Shown in pieces: positions 37,433 to 49,313 of a DNA stretch of 64,000 bases. A program made the translations under genes and the position numbers. The DNA lies in contig CP136063.1 in NCBI GenBank assembly GCA_032622095.1, forward strand, positions 270,563,426 through 270,627,425. The letters are read 5' to 3'. This DNA comes from Siphonodentalium dalli. Taxonomy: Eukaryota; Mollusca; Scaphopoda; Gadilida; Siphonodentaliidae. The notes under the pieces are model-generated. The model was not told the DNA's origin. It worked only from the letters and a program-made list of their open reading frames with translations, and searched no databases. Positions within the stretch are counted from its first letter, which is position 1. The number at the start of each line of letters is the position of its first letter.

Positions 37433-38395
37433 TTACTCATCGGATGTCATGCATATCATTTGCTCGTGAATGCCAAATGCTTGTGCTATTATGCGACCTT
37501 TCCTAATCGTCATATGTGAGGCGGATTGATTTTCTATCATGACGCAAATATTTTGATTAGTTGCGTCTGCTATCGTGTCGGTTACATGTACATTGGGTTC
37601 CTGTTCAAAAATGGACATGTTACCTTTGCCTATTTGGATTATAGGTATGTTAAACATATTATTTGGTCCTATGAGTCTGCCTGTTATGATTGCGCATGAG
37701 TGGGGTTATAATGAAACGTTATTTGTTGATTGGATAAGTGATGCAATGTGACCGTCCCTTAACATTGGGTATAATTGATTCGGAATTCTGAATTTTTCTA
37801 AATCAAAGTAAAGTCTAATACTGTGTTGTTTCATAAAGTCGCGCCCTAAAATACACGGACGTGATAGAGTTGCACATATGACAAATTTGTGTGTAAGAAT
37901 GAGTTTTCCGATTCTAAATGTGAGATGTGTGGATCCAAAAACTTTCATTGGTGTTCCATCGGCTGATGTGAGTAACACGTGTTCTTTAATTAAAGGTGGC
38001 CGATTTGGTATGGATCTATAAATATCGTATTTCAAGCAACTGGTGGTTGCTCCCGAATCTAATAGTGAACGAATGCGTTGTCTGTGTATTTTATTGATAG
38101 TTGAGCATGGTGTTTGGTTTAGAACACAATCTGTCATATCACTTGGATATTTAAGTACTGGTATTGTATGTCGTATGGGTCTTAACGGTGGCATTACAGG
38201 GTTAATTGCAATATTGGAATGTGATTCGGGAGAATTGGTGCGTGTTGAATTTCTTTTTGATGATAATTGAGAATTAGTAATTTGTTGGCGCATTGGATTT
38301 TCAAGGTTATTCACTGTTTTAAATTGAGAAGGAAACTTTAAGTCCAGAAAAGATAAAATAGGCTTATTTGGAATGTTATGAAACATGGGTTTCAT
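37433..38395 (-). pseudogene. Retropepsin-type protease and pro-RT linker (broken)
   Basis: Aspartic protease that would process Gag-Pol. The active-site signature LLDSGATTS lies near 38,050 and the C-terminal ILGRDF signature near 37,845, both typical of gypsy-type proteases. The frame stops at 37,706-37,708 (TAA) and resumes in the same frame to 37,433, covering a linker with VTIRKG-like sequence (here MTIRKGRII). A second in-frame stop at 37,433-37,435 separates it from the RT. Its start ATG overlaps the stop of the preceding small frame (ATGA). Confidence 0.85.
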
Positions 38396-38616
38396 AGGAG
38401 GACACCTGTTATTACAGTTGGTGGTATGTTTGGCAGGTCTGTAGCGTGGAAGATAAAGTGGACGCCGAGTGCGGTAATTAAGATATCGTTGTCTTTGACA
38501 CCGTGATGGGAGCGTGGGGTAATGATTAATGGGCTGTAGCTGTGAATTATAGACTCTATGCTTTTGAGATTCGTATGCCCGATGAGATCTGGCATATCTA
38601 TGATTGTGGCCGTCAA
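38392..38616 (-). CDS. Small frame between gag and protease
   Basis: A 74-codon frame of unknown function; it starts at TTG, or at an internal ATG that would give about 67 residues. It is hydrophobic in its second half (NDILITALGVHFIFHATDL) and ends in an ATGA overlap with the protease frame. It may be the N-terminal part of pol, shifted by decay, rather than a separate gene. Confidence 0.4.
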   Translation of the reverse strand: MTATIIDMPDLIGHTNLKSIESIIHSYSPLIITPRSHHGVKDNDILITALGVHFIFHATDLPNIPPTVITGVLL

Positions 38617-38685
38617 TGGTGCTAATTTAATGTGTAATTGGACTCATTGCCTTGTGTCTACTTGGGGTTAAATTTGAATGAGTCC

Positions 38686-39832
38686 TTATCTGTTTAAAAA
38701 TTGATTATTATCTTGCACTCGACGTCTACATTGGTCCATTGTATGATTATTTAATATGCAGTATGTACAGAAGAGGGGTCGTTGATGCGGTGTAGCATAT
38801 CTTGCATCCATGGTCTGGATGTGGTTTTGATGGGAGACCCTTGGGCAGAGTAGGGGTGGTGAGAGTTTGAAGGTTTGCGCCTGTGGGGGTGATCATTGAT
38901 TCGGTGTCTGTCTTTCGATTGGCGGGGGTATAGGTAGATTGTGATGGCCATCGTGGAATGTGTCGTTGGTTATTGTCGATATCCATTGGTTGAGGGGATT
39001 GTAACTGTGGGAATTGGTTATAGTCATTGTGATGTTCACCGTAATGTAAGCGATAACGCTGCCAAAGGTTCATTTCGCGTAGGGCAATATCCGTAGCTCT
39101 ATCAAGCGTTACGGGGTCTTCTTTGAGAAGCCTAAATTTAATACTAGAGTCGCGAATGCCGTCGGAAAAGAATTCTACTAGTTGTGTTTGTACTGCTCTT
39201 GTATTAATTTCATCGGTAAAAGCGTGTATAGCGAGTGTATGTATGAGTTCTGCAAACATTGCAATCGTTTCAGTATGTCTCTGCCTAATGGCTCGTAATG
39301 AGGAAAGGGCCTGAGGCGAATCGGTTATGGAGCTGAATAATGAACGTAATTGTGATTTCAAATCGGCCCAGGTGAACGTGAATTTTCCGTCCGTGTTATT
39401 TTCATTTATGAAGCGTTGAATAAATTCAGAAACTTGAGATTTACATGTTTGAGCGGCAATTTTAATAATAGTCTCATCTTGTGCCGAAATCGCGCGGGAA
39501 TATTTTTCCACAGAATGGACCCATTGGGGAAAAGCGTCCGGTTTGCCATCGAAGGGTTCAATAATGGAGTTCATACCCAGAAGTGCCGTTATGGTTGTCA
39601 GAGTTTTTAAACTGTCCGTCTGGTCGCGGGTAGAACTAGTGAAATGGCTAATTTCATGGGTAAGCCGTGACAATAGCAAGTTTTGAGTATATTTGCCCGT
39701 TTCTTTAGTAATGTCTGTGTGGGGGGGGGGTCTTGCGGTTGATCGGTCCGTTTCCCGGTTTAATTCAAGGTGATGCTGATAACTTTGGCTTAGATGAAAA
39801 TAATCGCTGCTCTGCGGAGGTGGTGACTCCAT
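38686..39832 (-). pseudogene. Gag-like capsid protein with frame-shifted zinc knuckle
   Basis: A 361-codon open frame (39,832-38,747) starts MESPPPQSSDYF and continues as a helical capsid-like region (FDGKPDAFPQWVHSVEKY, then LRSLFSSITDSPQALSSLRAI), which resembles retrotransposon gag. The original frame ends before a nucleocapsid motif. A CCHC knuckle, C-x2-C-x4-H-x4-C, lies in a neighbouring frame near 38,730-38,770 and runs to a stop at 38,686-38,688. A small indel in the G-run near 38,775 explains the split. It lies 15 nt downstream of the extra ORF. Confidence 0.8.
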
Positions 39833-39846
39833 TTTGTTATTGAGGG

Positions 39847-40383
39847 TTAACGGCGTCTGTTTTGGGATCTATGGTAAGGGTGCGAGATATGTTGTATTTT
39901 TTTCCAAGTGCCGTGGCGGTGTATTATGCGATTAAGTTGTATTTGACACGATTCAGGTGATTTATTAGGATGTTTTATGGGAATTGCCGCGACTATCGAG
40001 TTGACAATAAGTTTTGGATAATCAGTAAAATGAGCGGGAAATGTATGCCACTCGTTCCACGAATCTAGTGTATGTCCTGAATAATTATTTGTAATCATAC
40101 AACGCACGTATAAGCAGATTGTATCGTGCGTTATATCAATGTGAATGGGATTGCAATATTGAATGAGTTGTGGCGATAAAGTTATTTGGTGGGGTAAAGC
40201 GTATCTATAGTAAGTTTTAAAATTAAGAACTGAATGTTGTTTGTGAGAGGTGGGTGGTATGGGCTGATCGTTCAATGCGTGTATTGTAGTAGGATGGGTA
40301 GGTAGTGTTGGTGTAGTAGAATCGGATGATGTGTCCATAACCACGTGCAATTTGACAGCAAATATGAAAGAAAAGATGGTCAC
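39847..40383 (-). CDS. Extra ORF upstream of gag (ORF0)
   Basis: A 178-codon intact frame just 15 nt ahead of gag; the second ATG near 40,336 (MDTSSDST) is an alternative start. The N-terminus before that is hydrophobic (FSFIFAVKLHVV), the middle is Pro/Thr-rich, and a compact segment contains CNPIHIDITHDTICLYVRC and SWNEWHTFPAHF. The C-terminus is basic (SQNRRR). I do not recognise the family. Gypsy elements usually start with gag, so an intact ORF here, in an element whose other genes are broken, is notable. It could be an accessory protein or an N-terminal Gag domain. Confidence 0.55.
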   Translation of the reverse strand: MTIFSFIFAVKLHVVMDTSSDSTTPTLPTHPTTIHALNDQPIPPTSHKQHSVLNFKTYYRYALPHQITLSPQLIQYCNPIHIDITHDTICLYVRCMITNNYSGHTLDSWNEWHTFPAHFTDYPKLIVNSIVAAIPIKHPNKSPESCQIQLNRIIHRHGTWKKIQHISHPYHRSQNRRR

Positions 40384-40593
40384 TCACCAATTTCCAAGAA
40401 AAATAATGTGCACGAATCTGTGATGATGAACGGGTAGGCGATGTACATAATGTTCTTATAGTGTTTTGTTTTTGGAAACAGAAGGGTTTCCAAATCGGAT
40501 GGTAATGTTTATATGTTGCTGGATCTGGTCTGCAAAAGGCGTGAGTAATGTTTCTAGCTGGATACACGGTGTGAGCTGGTCGTAGGAAAACAA

Positions 40594-40752
40594 TGTGTCC
40601 AAACGGTTGATTCGTCTATATCAGAAAGGTATGGTATGCGGTCCTGTGTGTTCAAAGGGTTGAGTCGTCGATATCAGATGAGTATGGTATGCGGTCTTGT
40701 GTGTCCAAAGGGTTGGGTCGTCGATGTCAGATGAGTATGGTATGCGGTCCTG
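40594..40752 (-). repeat. Three 53-bp tandem repeats in the retroelement leader
   Basis: TGTGTCCAAA-GGTTG, CGTCGATATCAGATGAG and TATGGTATGCGGTC recur three times between LTR and ORF0. It may be packaging-leader or regulatory repeats, as in other retroelement leaders; function is inference. Confidence 0.75.
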
Positions 40753-40875
40753 TTTGCCCGTGACTGGTGTGTAAGGCTGTATCCCCGTGGTTGAGTAGCG
40801 GTTTGAGATTGTTTCTGCTTTGTAGTGATCGTTTAGTGGCCGAGACTTCAAGTTGTGTTGTGAGATGTAGAACTG

Positions 40876-40890
40876 TTCACGGTACCATTA
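40876..40890 (-). promoter_or_regulatory. Possible primer binding site
   Basis: Downstream of the LTR on the minus strand, TGGTACCG occurs 9 nt after the LTR end. TGG plus TACC fits the 3' end of some tRNA-Leu species. The match is short and offset, so this is tentative. Confidence 0.25.
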
Positions 40891-40896
40891 ATACTA

Positions 40897-41383
40897 TGTG
40901 AGGTAATGAACACATAGATATATATATAGGTACAAGTCTTTATTACGTCGTGAATAAGATACAAGCAGTGTATACAAATGTGTCAATCAAGTCGCCGCGA
41001 AGTAAGGTCCCCGAATGGGTGATGCCTGGTATGGGTGATGCCTGGAGAGGTGTACAAACCTCGAGATGAGTTGAGTCTAGTGAAAGCATGAATTGATGGG
41101 ATGTGGCTGTTTCTTATATACTATTTGGGATGCATATTAGATGAGGCGTTTGATAATACACATCGGGATTGGTTCCGCCGTTATGGTCATTTCCCTTGAC
41201 CATATTTGGGAACCATCTTCATTGTGTGTATGTCTTCGCTGGGAGTAAGGTGTGTGAGGTTTCGTTAAGAAACCGAGCACGAATATTTGAGTTTGGGGTT
41301 CTATATATTGGGACATTCGTGTAGTTTGAATCAAGTTGTGGGACTATAATGGGGTATGGGCAATTGTATATGGCGTTATGTCA
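40897..41383 (-). repeat. LTR of the gypsy-type element (5' LTR)
   Basis: 487 bp. On the minus strand it starts TGACATAAC and ends CCTCACA (TG...CA). It contains a minus-strand TATATAAG box at 41,113-41,120 and AATAAA at 40,939-40,944, in the order expected for U3-R. A GGGTGATGCCTGG repeat lies near 41,018-41,044. It is clearly homologous along its length to 56,716-57,192, with scattered substitutions and one indel near 41,292-41,312. Confidence 0.9.
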
Positions 41384-41417
41384 CTCCAATAGCAACCCTC
41401 TAGCCACGTCTCTGGCC

Positions 41418-41879
41418 TTAAAGACCCACTTAATTTTTCAGACTCCCAATTACATTATATAAAATATATGCATGCTATATTATATACCATTTGAAAGATG
41501 AAGCTCCTAAATATTGTATTATCAACTTATCCGGTGTAATCAACTGTGAACATGTTGTTTTGTTGAGTTGGCAATACTTTTTGTCATCTAGATTTCAGAA
41601 AAAAGCAGTATATTTTTCAATGCAGGGGGAAAAACTCTATATATTAAAGATAGACTTCTTCTCCTTCCATTGAACAAGTTGGAATTCTGCTGCATTCTGG
41701 GATCCAAAAGGGGGGTGGTGGTTTATATTTCTCTGTTGGGCATCCTCTGATACAAAGACGTTTCAAATAGTGATGAATTATAGTATTTTAATCTTATTTT
41801 ATTGGTATAGGTTGTTATTAAAACTGTATCAAGTCACTATACAAAGTAGTAGTGACTCGAAAATTAAGTGAGTCTTTAA
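41418..41879. mobile_element. TTAA-flanked MITE with AGACCCACTTAATTTT ends
   Basis: 41,422-41,875 lies between TTAA (41,418-41,421 and 41,876-41,879). Its ends AGACCCACTTAATTTTTC and GAAAATTAAGTGAGTCT are inverted repeats. It belongs to a different family from the TTAA elements at 20-25 kb, whose ends begin AGGCACGGG. No transposase. Confidence 0.75.
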
Positions 41880-41994
41880 GGTGTAACTTTCCAAAGTGTA
41901 AACGACACTATTAATTATATCATGGAACTTTATTCCTATTTGGAGAATGGCACACACATTGCTCAGACCACATTCTCAATCAGAGGCCGCTACA

Positions 41995-42113
41995 TGGCAA
42001 GATCAAGCTACACCATGTACCATGGTACCCCACATATGATATGTAATACTGTTGATGGCAAGTTCAAGCTACACGATGTACCATGGTATCCCACATATGA
42101 TATGTAATACTGG
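41995..42113 (+). repeat. Two tandem 61-bp units
   Basis: TGGCAAG-TCAAGCTACAC, GTACCATGGTA and CCCACATATGATATGTAATACT repeat once with few differences. Confidence 0.9.
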
Positions 42114-44043
42114 TGTAGTCTGCAACATAATTTTAGAAATCATAGTTCTATTTCCCCAATCTCCATCTGTTCTATAACAGGGCAACTGTATTAACTTAAT
42201 GGTCACAGTATCATAATTAGATTGAAATCATCTATAAACAATATTGAAATTCTATTCAATAAATATTTATTCAAATATATCGATTTCATATTCTTATATG
42301 TCGTTTCAAAAAGGCAGTATTGTTATTGGTCTGTACACCCACCCTTACATATTTCTAACACACTCAGTCTGCACTGGAAAGACCTGAGTTGTATGCCATA
42401 TTGTTATAAGGTCTACCAATCAATATTGAATTATTGGTGCGAAACCAGATATAACTTAATAACAACAAACTTCAGAACAATTGAAAATATATTGAACTGT
42501 AACATTGGGAAAATTAGCAATACATAACACAACCCGCATCTTAAACAAGAATATTTAATCAGAGAGTTGCTACTTAAACATGGGTTATCTCTTGATATCA
42601 CAGATTTTATATAAATTCCAACTATATATGACATGTGTTTGTGCGTCTGTCTGTAACACGTTTACCAAAAGTTATCAAGGTGATATTGTCATTGCTAAGA
42701 TGTGTTTAACCGAACCCAAAATATATTTTCAGTGCCATCCATCATCACAAAACAGCAAAGCCAACACAGACTAACTCCGTTCACTGTTTGCCTGATTCTC
42801 TATCAGCACTGATAACATTTTCCTGAATATCATGTGTGTCACTAGTCATTTGTAAAGGCTAATCCCCTAGTAAAATAATAGTTATGAACCGAAAACACCT
42901 GTCTGGAAATACTTTTATCACATAAGCCCCTGAACACAGCCTCATATGTTTTAGTAAGACACACATGTATTGTCGCAACAGAGTGATGTAAGAGCTTTCT
43001 TAGGGCAGTGTTATCAGTCAATGTTATTAGTATGTTAATTAGTATATAATCATGTTATTGGTTGTGTTTTTGGTTATTTAGTGTTGACAGTGAGATAAAC
43101 ATGGGTTATAAGAGCCGTTGAACAATTTTGTCAACATGAGAAGACAAATTTAAAACTGATCTATATTTTGTCTTGAAGGTGTCATCACATCCCCTTTGGT
43201 TGTGATAAGAAAATCAATATTAATTTGTTTAATTTGTTTTAACTCCAGATGTTTCAAGATCATTTTTCCTTGCTAAAATGCGATTATGTGAAGCTTGGCT
43301 CCAAATTTAGTTTAGTGCCTCGGGTTAATAAATTCCGTATAGAATTTTGACTCATTAAAGATCCTCTACTTATCAATTAATATTGATTTGATTTCAGATA
43401 TATTCTTGTAATGCAATAATTGAGTAGGACATTTTATTAATTACTTTTTTATAACAGATCATTCGAGCGATAGATATTATTAGAGTTTTCTCATTGATTC
43501 ACTCCTAGAGTAAATGTTCCAGATTATTTGTAGCATTTTATTAAATAGAGAATAATCACTTGATTGAACTGGTGAGGTGAAATAATTCATACAAATACTA
43601 ACATGAGACAAAATAGTGCCCCTTTCGAATGAATTATTTCAGATCATCTAATTCTATTATAATATTCCACCATTAACAACTGATTTCCTAGAAATCCGAA
43701 TCATAACGCCATATATACCCATGATGTATAACATTTGATAGCGCAAATCAATGAAAACACGATATTTAAGGTGACATTATTGACTGGTGAAATTATCGTT
43801 TATAATCACTCGAGAAATCATACATGTACGTATTATTTTATACTGAGGAAACTATTTAAATTTTGTTACAGGAAGAGATAATCCATCTATGAGAAGACTC
43901 GAGACAAATATACTACGCCAAATACAATGAGCTTGATGAGATAGTAATGATGTTGATGCAAGTAGTGTTTCCCATTGGTTTTGCATCATTGTACATATAT
44001 CAGGCAAAATTGAACCCTTACTGTGAATATCATTGATACCTTA
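42114..44043. other. No gene seen
   Basis: AT-rich DNA with no convincing exon, repeat family or RNA gene. The 101-codon frame near 42,222 has no recognisable feature. Confidence 0.4.
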
Positions 44044-45262
44044 ATTTCCACCACAGGGGCATGTAACGCGCTCCGCTGTCCGACCCCCCCCCCCTTTGCG
44101 CTGCCATATACGTGCCTGCTTCACGTTAATGGTAGTATAATAGAGACAGAGGGAACTGTAGATATTCCCCTTTTTACCATCGCTTGGGAATTCATACAAA
44201 TTTAGCCCATTTACCTGAGTAAATGCTATCTATATAGCAACCGATGTGTCGGCGAAGGATTCACCTTTCAATTAATACCACAAGCTCCCCTCAGAACCAT
44301 TTATATTCATAGCATTTGATAATTATTTTAGCACCAAATATTGTCTCCAGACAGCGTAAATTTCCAGATTGATCAAACTCAGGAGCAATGACCTTTATGT
44401 TCCTCTGAAATCACCAACCATTCGACTTACTATAATTAAAAATCGGTCAAACAATCAACTAAACATCTAGCGCTCAGTGCTTTCTTGTCTCAGTGCTTTC
44501 TTGTCGGCTAATAATTTATTTACTCATACCAATCAACACATCGTCTATAAACAATTTTTATAGAGCCAAAATCTGTTGATGATTCTAATTTTGTTTTCAT
44601 TATATTAATGCAACTCCTCATTTTAATATTCATTATGACCTGACCTCGATTATAATACTGGGTGGTGATCGGCTGTTTCTACTATGGAAGGCGTGGACAG
44701 GTCAGGTCGTAATGAATATTAAAATGAGGAGCTGCGTGAATTGTAACAATATAAAAACGTTAGAATTATCGACAGATTTCGCCTCTATGAAAACTGTTTA
44801 CTGACAATATGTTGATTTGTATGAGCAAATAAATTATTAGCCAACTGAGTGCTAGATGTTTAGTTGATCGCTTGACCAATTTTTAATTATGCTAAGATGT
44901 ATGGGGTGATTTCAGAGGAAAATATCGGCCATTGCTGATGAGTTCGATCAATTTGAAAATTTACGCTGTCTGAGGACAATATTCGGTCGTAAAAATAATT
45001 ATCCAATGCTATGGATATAAATGGTTCCGAGGGAGCTTGTGGTATTAATTGAAAGATGAATCCTTCGCCGACACATCCGTGGCTATATCGATATTTGTAT
45101 CAATTCCAGAGCGATGGTAAAAGGGGAATATCTACAATTCCCTTTGTCTCTATTATTATACTACCATTAACGTGAAGCAGGCGTGTACATAGAAGCGACG
45201 TATATTGACAGCGCAAAGTGGGGCATACAGCGGAGCGTGTTACGGGCCCCTGTGATTCCACA
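44044..45262. mobile_element. Second palindromic foldback element, 1.2 kb
   Basis: The element 44,052-45,254 starts CACAGGGGCATGTAACGCGC and ends with the inverted GTTACGGGCCCCTGTG. The two arms match over nearly the whole length as inverted copies (e.g. AATATTAAAATGAGGAG at 44,712 against its complement near 44,615), with more divergence than the element at 34,293. Flanks ATTTCCAC and ATTCCACA look like an 8-bp target duplication with a one-base loss. The ends and size resemble the foldback at 34,293-35,551, so the two probably belong to one hAT-type group. Confidence 0.8.
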
Positions 45263-45452
45263 AATGACTTTTTTATCCAAGTAAAACCTTCAATTAATTT
45301 ATGTCACAGGTCTTTGATTGTAGAACACAGTTCCAGCTAGTTATCAATAGGAGATATACAAAATAGGTATTCAATGTCACCGATTATGTTGAAAAGATGT
45401 CTATCACTTTAATTCGAGTATAATAACTAATTAGAAGCACATTTACTTAAGA

Positions 45453-45605
45453 AATGGATGTTGATTTGCTTGCGTTCCATAGAGTATGGAATTTGGATGC
45501 AAGTTGGTCTGACATTTTGTGTGGAACGCTTTCGCGCTCCACACATGAAAATGTCAGACCAACTTGCATCCATACTCTATGGAATGCAACAAAATCAACA
45601 TTCAT
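45453..45605. repeat. Foldback sequence with arms of about 73 bp
   Basis: ATGGATGTTGATTT, CCATAGAGTATGGA and CAAGTTGGTCTGACATTTT are mirrored across a GC-rich turn near 45,530. A few mismatches are present. Confidence 0.85.
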
Positions 45606-47277
45606 TACTTTTCAACGTTATTATCGTGGCTCGGTTGGGGCCAGTGCGCGACGTCATGTGACGTAATTTCGACCAACCAACGTTCTGCCTTCATGTTCCA
45701 CAAAGCGAATGCATGTGAGTGTAAATATTCAGTGATATCATCATCATTTAATATATATCCATATCTCCCATATCTTCGATAGAGCAATGTTAATTATTTC
45801 AAGGAGTGGCCTCACCTATTGTAAGGTTGTGGAATAAATAGAGAAGAGAATGTGCTTCAAAATCTCAATACTTTCATAAATTCATTGTAGATGGCATATT
45901 CAAATATATCGTAATATTATCTGAAACTCATTTCATGACATATTCTTGATTCAGATGCACACTGTATGCTGTTCGTATAAACATACCATACTAAATTTTA
46001 AGTGGTCAGCATTCTAGCATGTGTTATGAGTGGTCACAATATTTGTTGACACAAGTAACCACCCCCATATCAACGGACGCCAACAGAATCTTATAGAACA
46101 CAGGGAAAAGAACAACAATCCATAAGTTCATATGGATTTGTAAATATGGCTGAACAAGATCACAGTAATTCTATGAATGGGTGTGTAATAACAGTGCAGA
46201 ACAATTGATATCTGTTTGAATTATTCTCTGAACATTTTCTAAAGTAATACTCACAGTGGGGAATGACATGCTTTCAAGTTGATGAGTATCACAATCGCTA
46301 ACACAACCACAAATGAAGAAAAAGGTAATGGACTAGGATATGATATGATATATTTCATAGCATTTTGGCAGCTATTAGCAAAAGATTTACTATTTTTCAA
46401 ACTAGCTGATACCTCATGTGAGTCAAAAGTCAATGTTTCCTGTTTCTATCGCGCAGCATGCCATGCATTTTTATGTGGCAACTGTGTTTTCTGCATTCAC
46501 GGCGTTTTCTGCGGTTACTAGTATGTTTTCATGGATCACGTTTTTTAGTTGTTCACATATTTTTTAAATGACTGCATGGTGAAGCCATGCACAATCACGG
46601 TCAAAACGGACCTAGACTGAAACTGCTGTATTTCCAGTGTCTTCAATCACTGATAACAGCACAGTTTAACTAGCAACCAGACAAAAATGTGTGGTACCAC
46701 ACTGATGGAATAAGGACCCATTGCAGACAGTCTGTTTTATGTACTGTATATGTATACGAAATAATGCTCCACGAATGTCTGACTGCATGCCAACTTGGTC
46801 AGAATGTTATACAAATCTACTCAGTATTTCTGAACAAATATGGTATCAACTTGTTTAAAAATAAACCAACATATGCTCGTAACAGTCAAAATGCTCTTTT
46901 GTTAATTTCCTCCTATATTATGTTTTTGTGTGCATATGCTTTTTGGCCATTTTGAATGCGTGCTACTCACCAACCTCGAAACCATGTGACTTCCCCATGT
47001 GATATGCATTAATGAGTAGTTAGAAATGGTGGTTCAATATCTATGAAGAATACAGATACAGAAATATATTCGCGTATTATATTCAAAGGCAAACCATCTA
47101 CATGTATGCTTTTAAGTTTCCTTGAGTATGGCATAAGTTCTAGTACACCTATTTGGTTTTTTTTGCTCCCAGACTAACATCTCAAATCAAAGGGTCTCTA
47201 CATGTATGTGAGTGTCAGTCTCCTTAAAAATCAACGATAATCTTTTTCCAATTTATATATGTGGAACTGTGATGAAC
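45606..47277. other. No gene seen
   Basis: AT-rich DNA with small frames only. A short palindrome GCGCGACGTCATGTGACG lies near 45,647. Confidence 0.4.
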
Positions 47278-47428
47278 ATAGAGGATCTACGAGTCCCCAG
47301 TTTATAGCGGAATTTACAAAACAAGTCCAGTAAATTAGGTCTGGACCGAGCCTTTGGCGAGTTCAGACCTAATTTAATGGTCGTGTTTTGTAAATTGCCC
47401 TATAAACTGGCGAATCGTAGATTCTATT
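47278..47428. mobile_element. Small foldback MITE
   Basis: ATAGAGGATCTACGAGTCCC and CCAGTTTATAG-GGAATTTACAAAACA are mirrored by TGTTTTGTAAATTGCCCTAT and AATCGTAGATTCTAT. About 150 bp with a short centre. Confidence 0.75.
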
Positions 47429-48619
47429 TATTACAGGATCCTAAACCTCGACAAAACATACTGAAATACAAAAATGGGACGCGAAACAAACATCAGCTTC
47501 TGTAGTGCATGCAATGACATTTCACGTAACTGTGCGTCGTTTGTCCGTGTAAATAAATAGTCCCAGATAAATAAAGATTCTTTCGAGTATTTAATAACGA
47601 ATATTTAATTACATAACTTTTCAAACTCTTCATTCATTATTGTTTGTTGGAAAAATATTGGAAGCCATAGACGTAGCGTACAGAATGTAAATAGAAGACA
47701 AACCGGAAGTCAAAGGTCAACTGGCACTGTATAGAATGGGTTTATTCAATGGAATAAGTGTAGGATCATGTAATAAATTTGATTTCTATATACGTTCACG
47801 TATTTCTTAATTCTGGTATGGTTCGTGATTATGGAATTTCATGTCTGGTATTGGGAATGAACTTATACTTATTGTGGTGCATGTTGTGCAGCTGTGTCCA
47901 TAAAACTGACAAAGTCATGTGAATTTTTCAGAATTTTTTTACTTAAAAATAATCAAAATTTTAACTAATTTACCCCAAAAAATAAAATATTTTAACAAAA
48001 TAGACTCTCATATAACATGAACCTCCTAAGATACATTCTAATTCCATGTTATATGATAATACTCTGAATTTGTTAACAAAACAGAACCAAAACTGGCTAT
48101 TCTGACTTGACAGGTATTTTCAGATAGAAAATCAGTTTTAGGGGGAGGGTTAAGTTTTTGAAAATATCTCGGTTTATTGGATATCAATGGTTGTGATACT
48201 GATATCAATGAATCAGGTATATAATGCTGAAAATGTTGATGCTTCATTGAGGGCTTTATACCAAAAAATGAAAATTTAATAGAAAATCTTCTGGAAAACT
48301 GTTTTGAAAAATCACTGCAATTTATGCATTTTGTTGACATTTTCGTGAATATTTCACAAAAACTGTTGGAGAATATTATTTATTGCACATCATTAATGTT
48401 AAGCAACCCAGATAGAATAAATATCTGATATTCAAGTATATTTTATTCGACATTTGTCTAGTTTTATTGGTTCTCCTGGTTATACTGAAATTTGCAGGTC
48501 AAAAACACTAAAAAGGTCAAAAAATATAGATTTTCCACCTGCTCCGCCCTGGATACCTCAGTGTTTTGGAACCCCCACGAGGCAAGGATAATTGCAGATA
48601 GCGTCAAAATTTCTACCCT
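47429..48619. other. No gene seen
   Basis: AT-rich DNA. No coding or repeat structure could be supported. Confidence 0.4.
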
Positions 48620-49313
48620 TTCGTGTGTACCCTCATCTGGGGGCCGGTCTATTAGTCATGCAAAGAGTAAAATCCAAGATGGCTGCTGGCGGCCATGTCA
48701 TTTGGCCGAAAGACCCCAAAACGACTCGTTCCCATCTACATGTCATTTTTAACATCCATGATAAATTTCATGAAGATCTGACCAAAGCCACGACCTGTAG
48801 CCCGCGCCAAAGGATTTAGTCATGCAAAGAGTAAAATCCAAGATGGCTGCTGGCAGCCATGTCTTTTGGCCGAATGACCCCAAAACGACTCGTTCCTATC
48901 TACATGTCAATATTAACATCCATGACAAATTTCATGATGATCAGACAAGCATTACGACCTGTAGTCCGCGCCAATGGATTGAATTTTGAAATCCAAGATG
49001 GCCGCCAGCGGCCATGTTTTTTGGCCGAATGAACCCAAAAATGACTTGTTCCCATCTACACGTCAATGTGAACATTCGTGACAAATTTCATAATGATCTG
49101 ACCAAAGGTACGACCTGTAGCCTGTGCCAAATGATTTAGTCATGCAAAGAGTGAAATCCAAGATGGCTGCTGGCGGCCATGATTTTTGGTTGAATGACCA
49201 CAAAAGGATTCTTTCCAATCTACATGTCATTGTTAACATTCATGACAAATTTCATGAAGATCCTACCAAAGCTACGACCTGTAGCCCGCGCCAAAGGATT
49301 TAGTCATGCAAAA
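48620..49313 (+). mobile_element. Tandem-core element (163-bp family), left part
   Basis: AAGATGGC anchors lie near 48,678, 48,841, 49,005 and 49,164 (period about 163), with CGACCTGTAGCC and AAATTTCATGA(A/T)GATC in each unit. It is the same family as 8,021-9,655. The array is interrupted after TTTAGTCATGCAAA by LINE sequence; its tail reappears at 52,194. Confidence 0.85.

Larger units (their letters stand above)
32625..41383 (-). mobile_element. Ty3/gypsy-type LTR retroelement, 5' LTR to pol, 3' part missing
   Basis: Read on the minus strand the order is LTR (41,383-40,897), leader with 53-bp repeats, an extra ORF, gag, protease, RT, RNase H and integrase. The sequence then stops against the satellite array near 32,625. 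No env or 3' LTR follows. The coding region has several stops and frameshifts and a 1,259-bp foldback insertion. The LTR family is the same as the LTR at 56,716-57,192, which adjoins an env gene. The pol order (RT-RNase H-integrase) places it in the Ty3/gypsy group. Confidence 0.9.
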
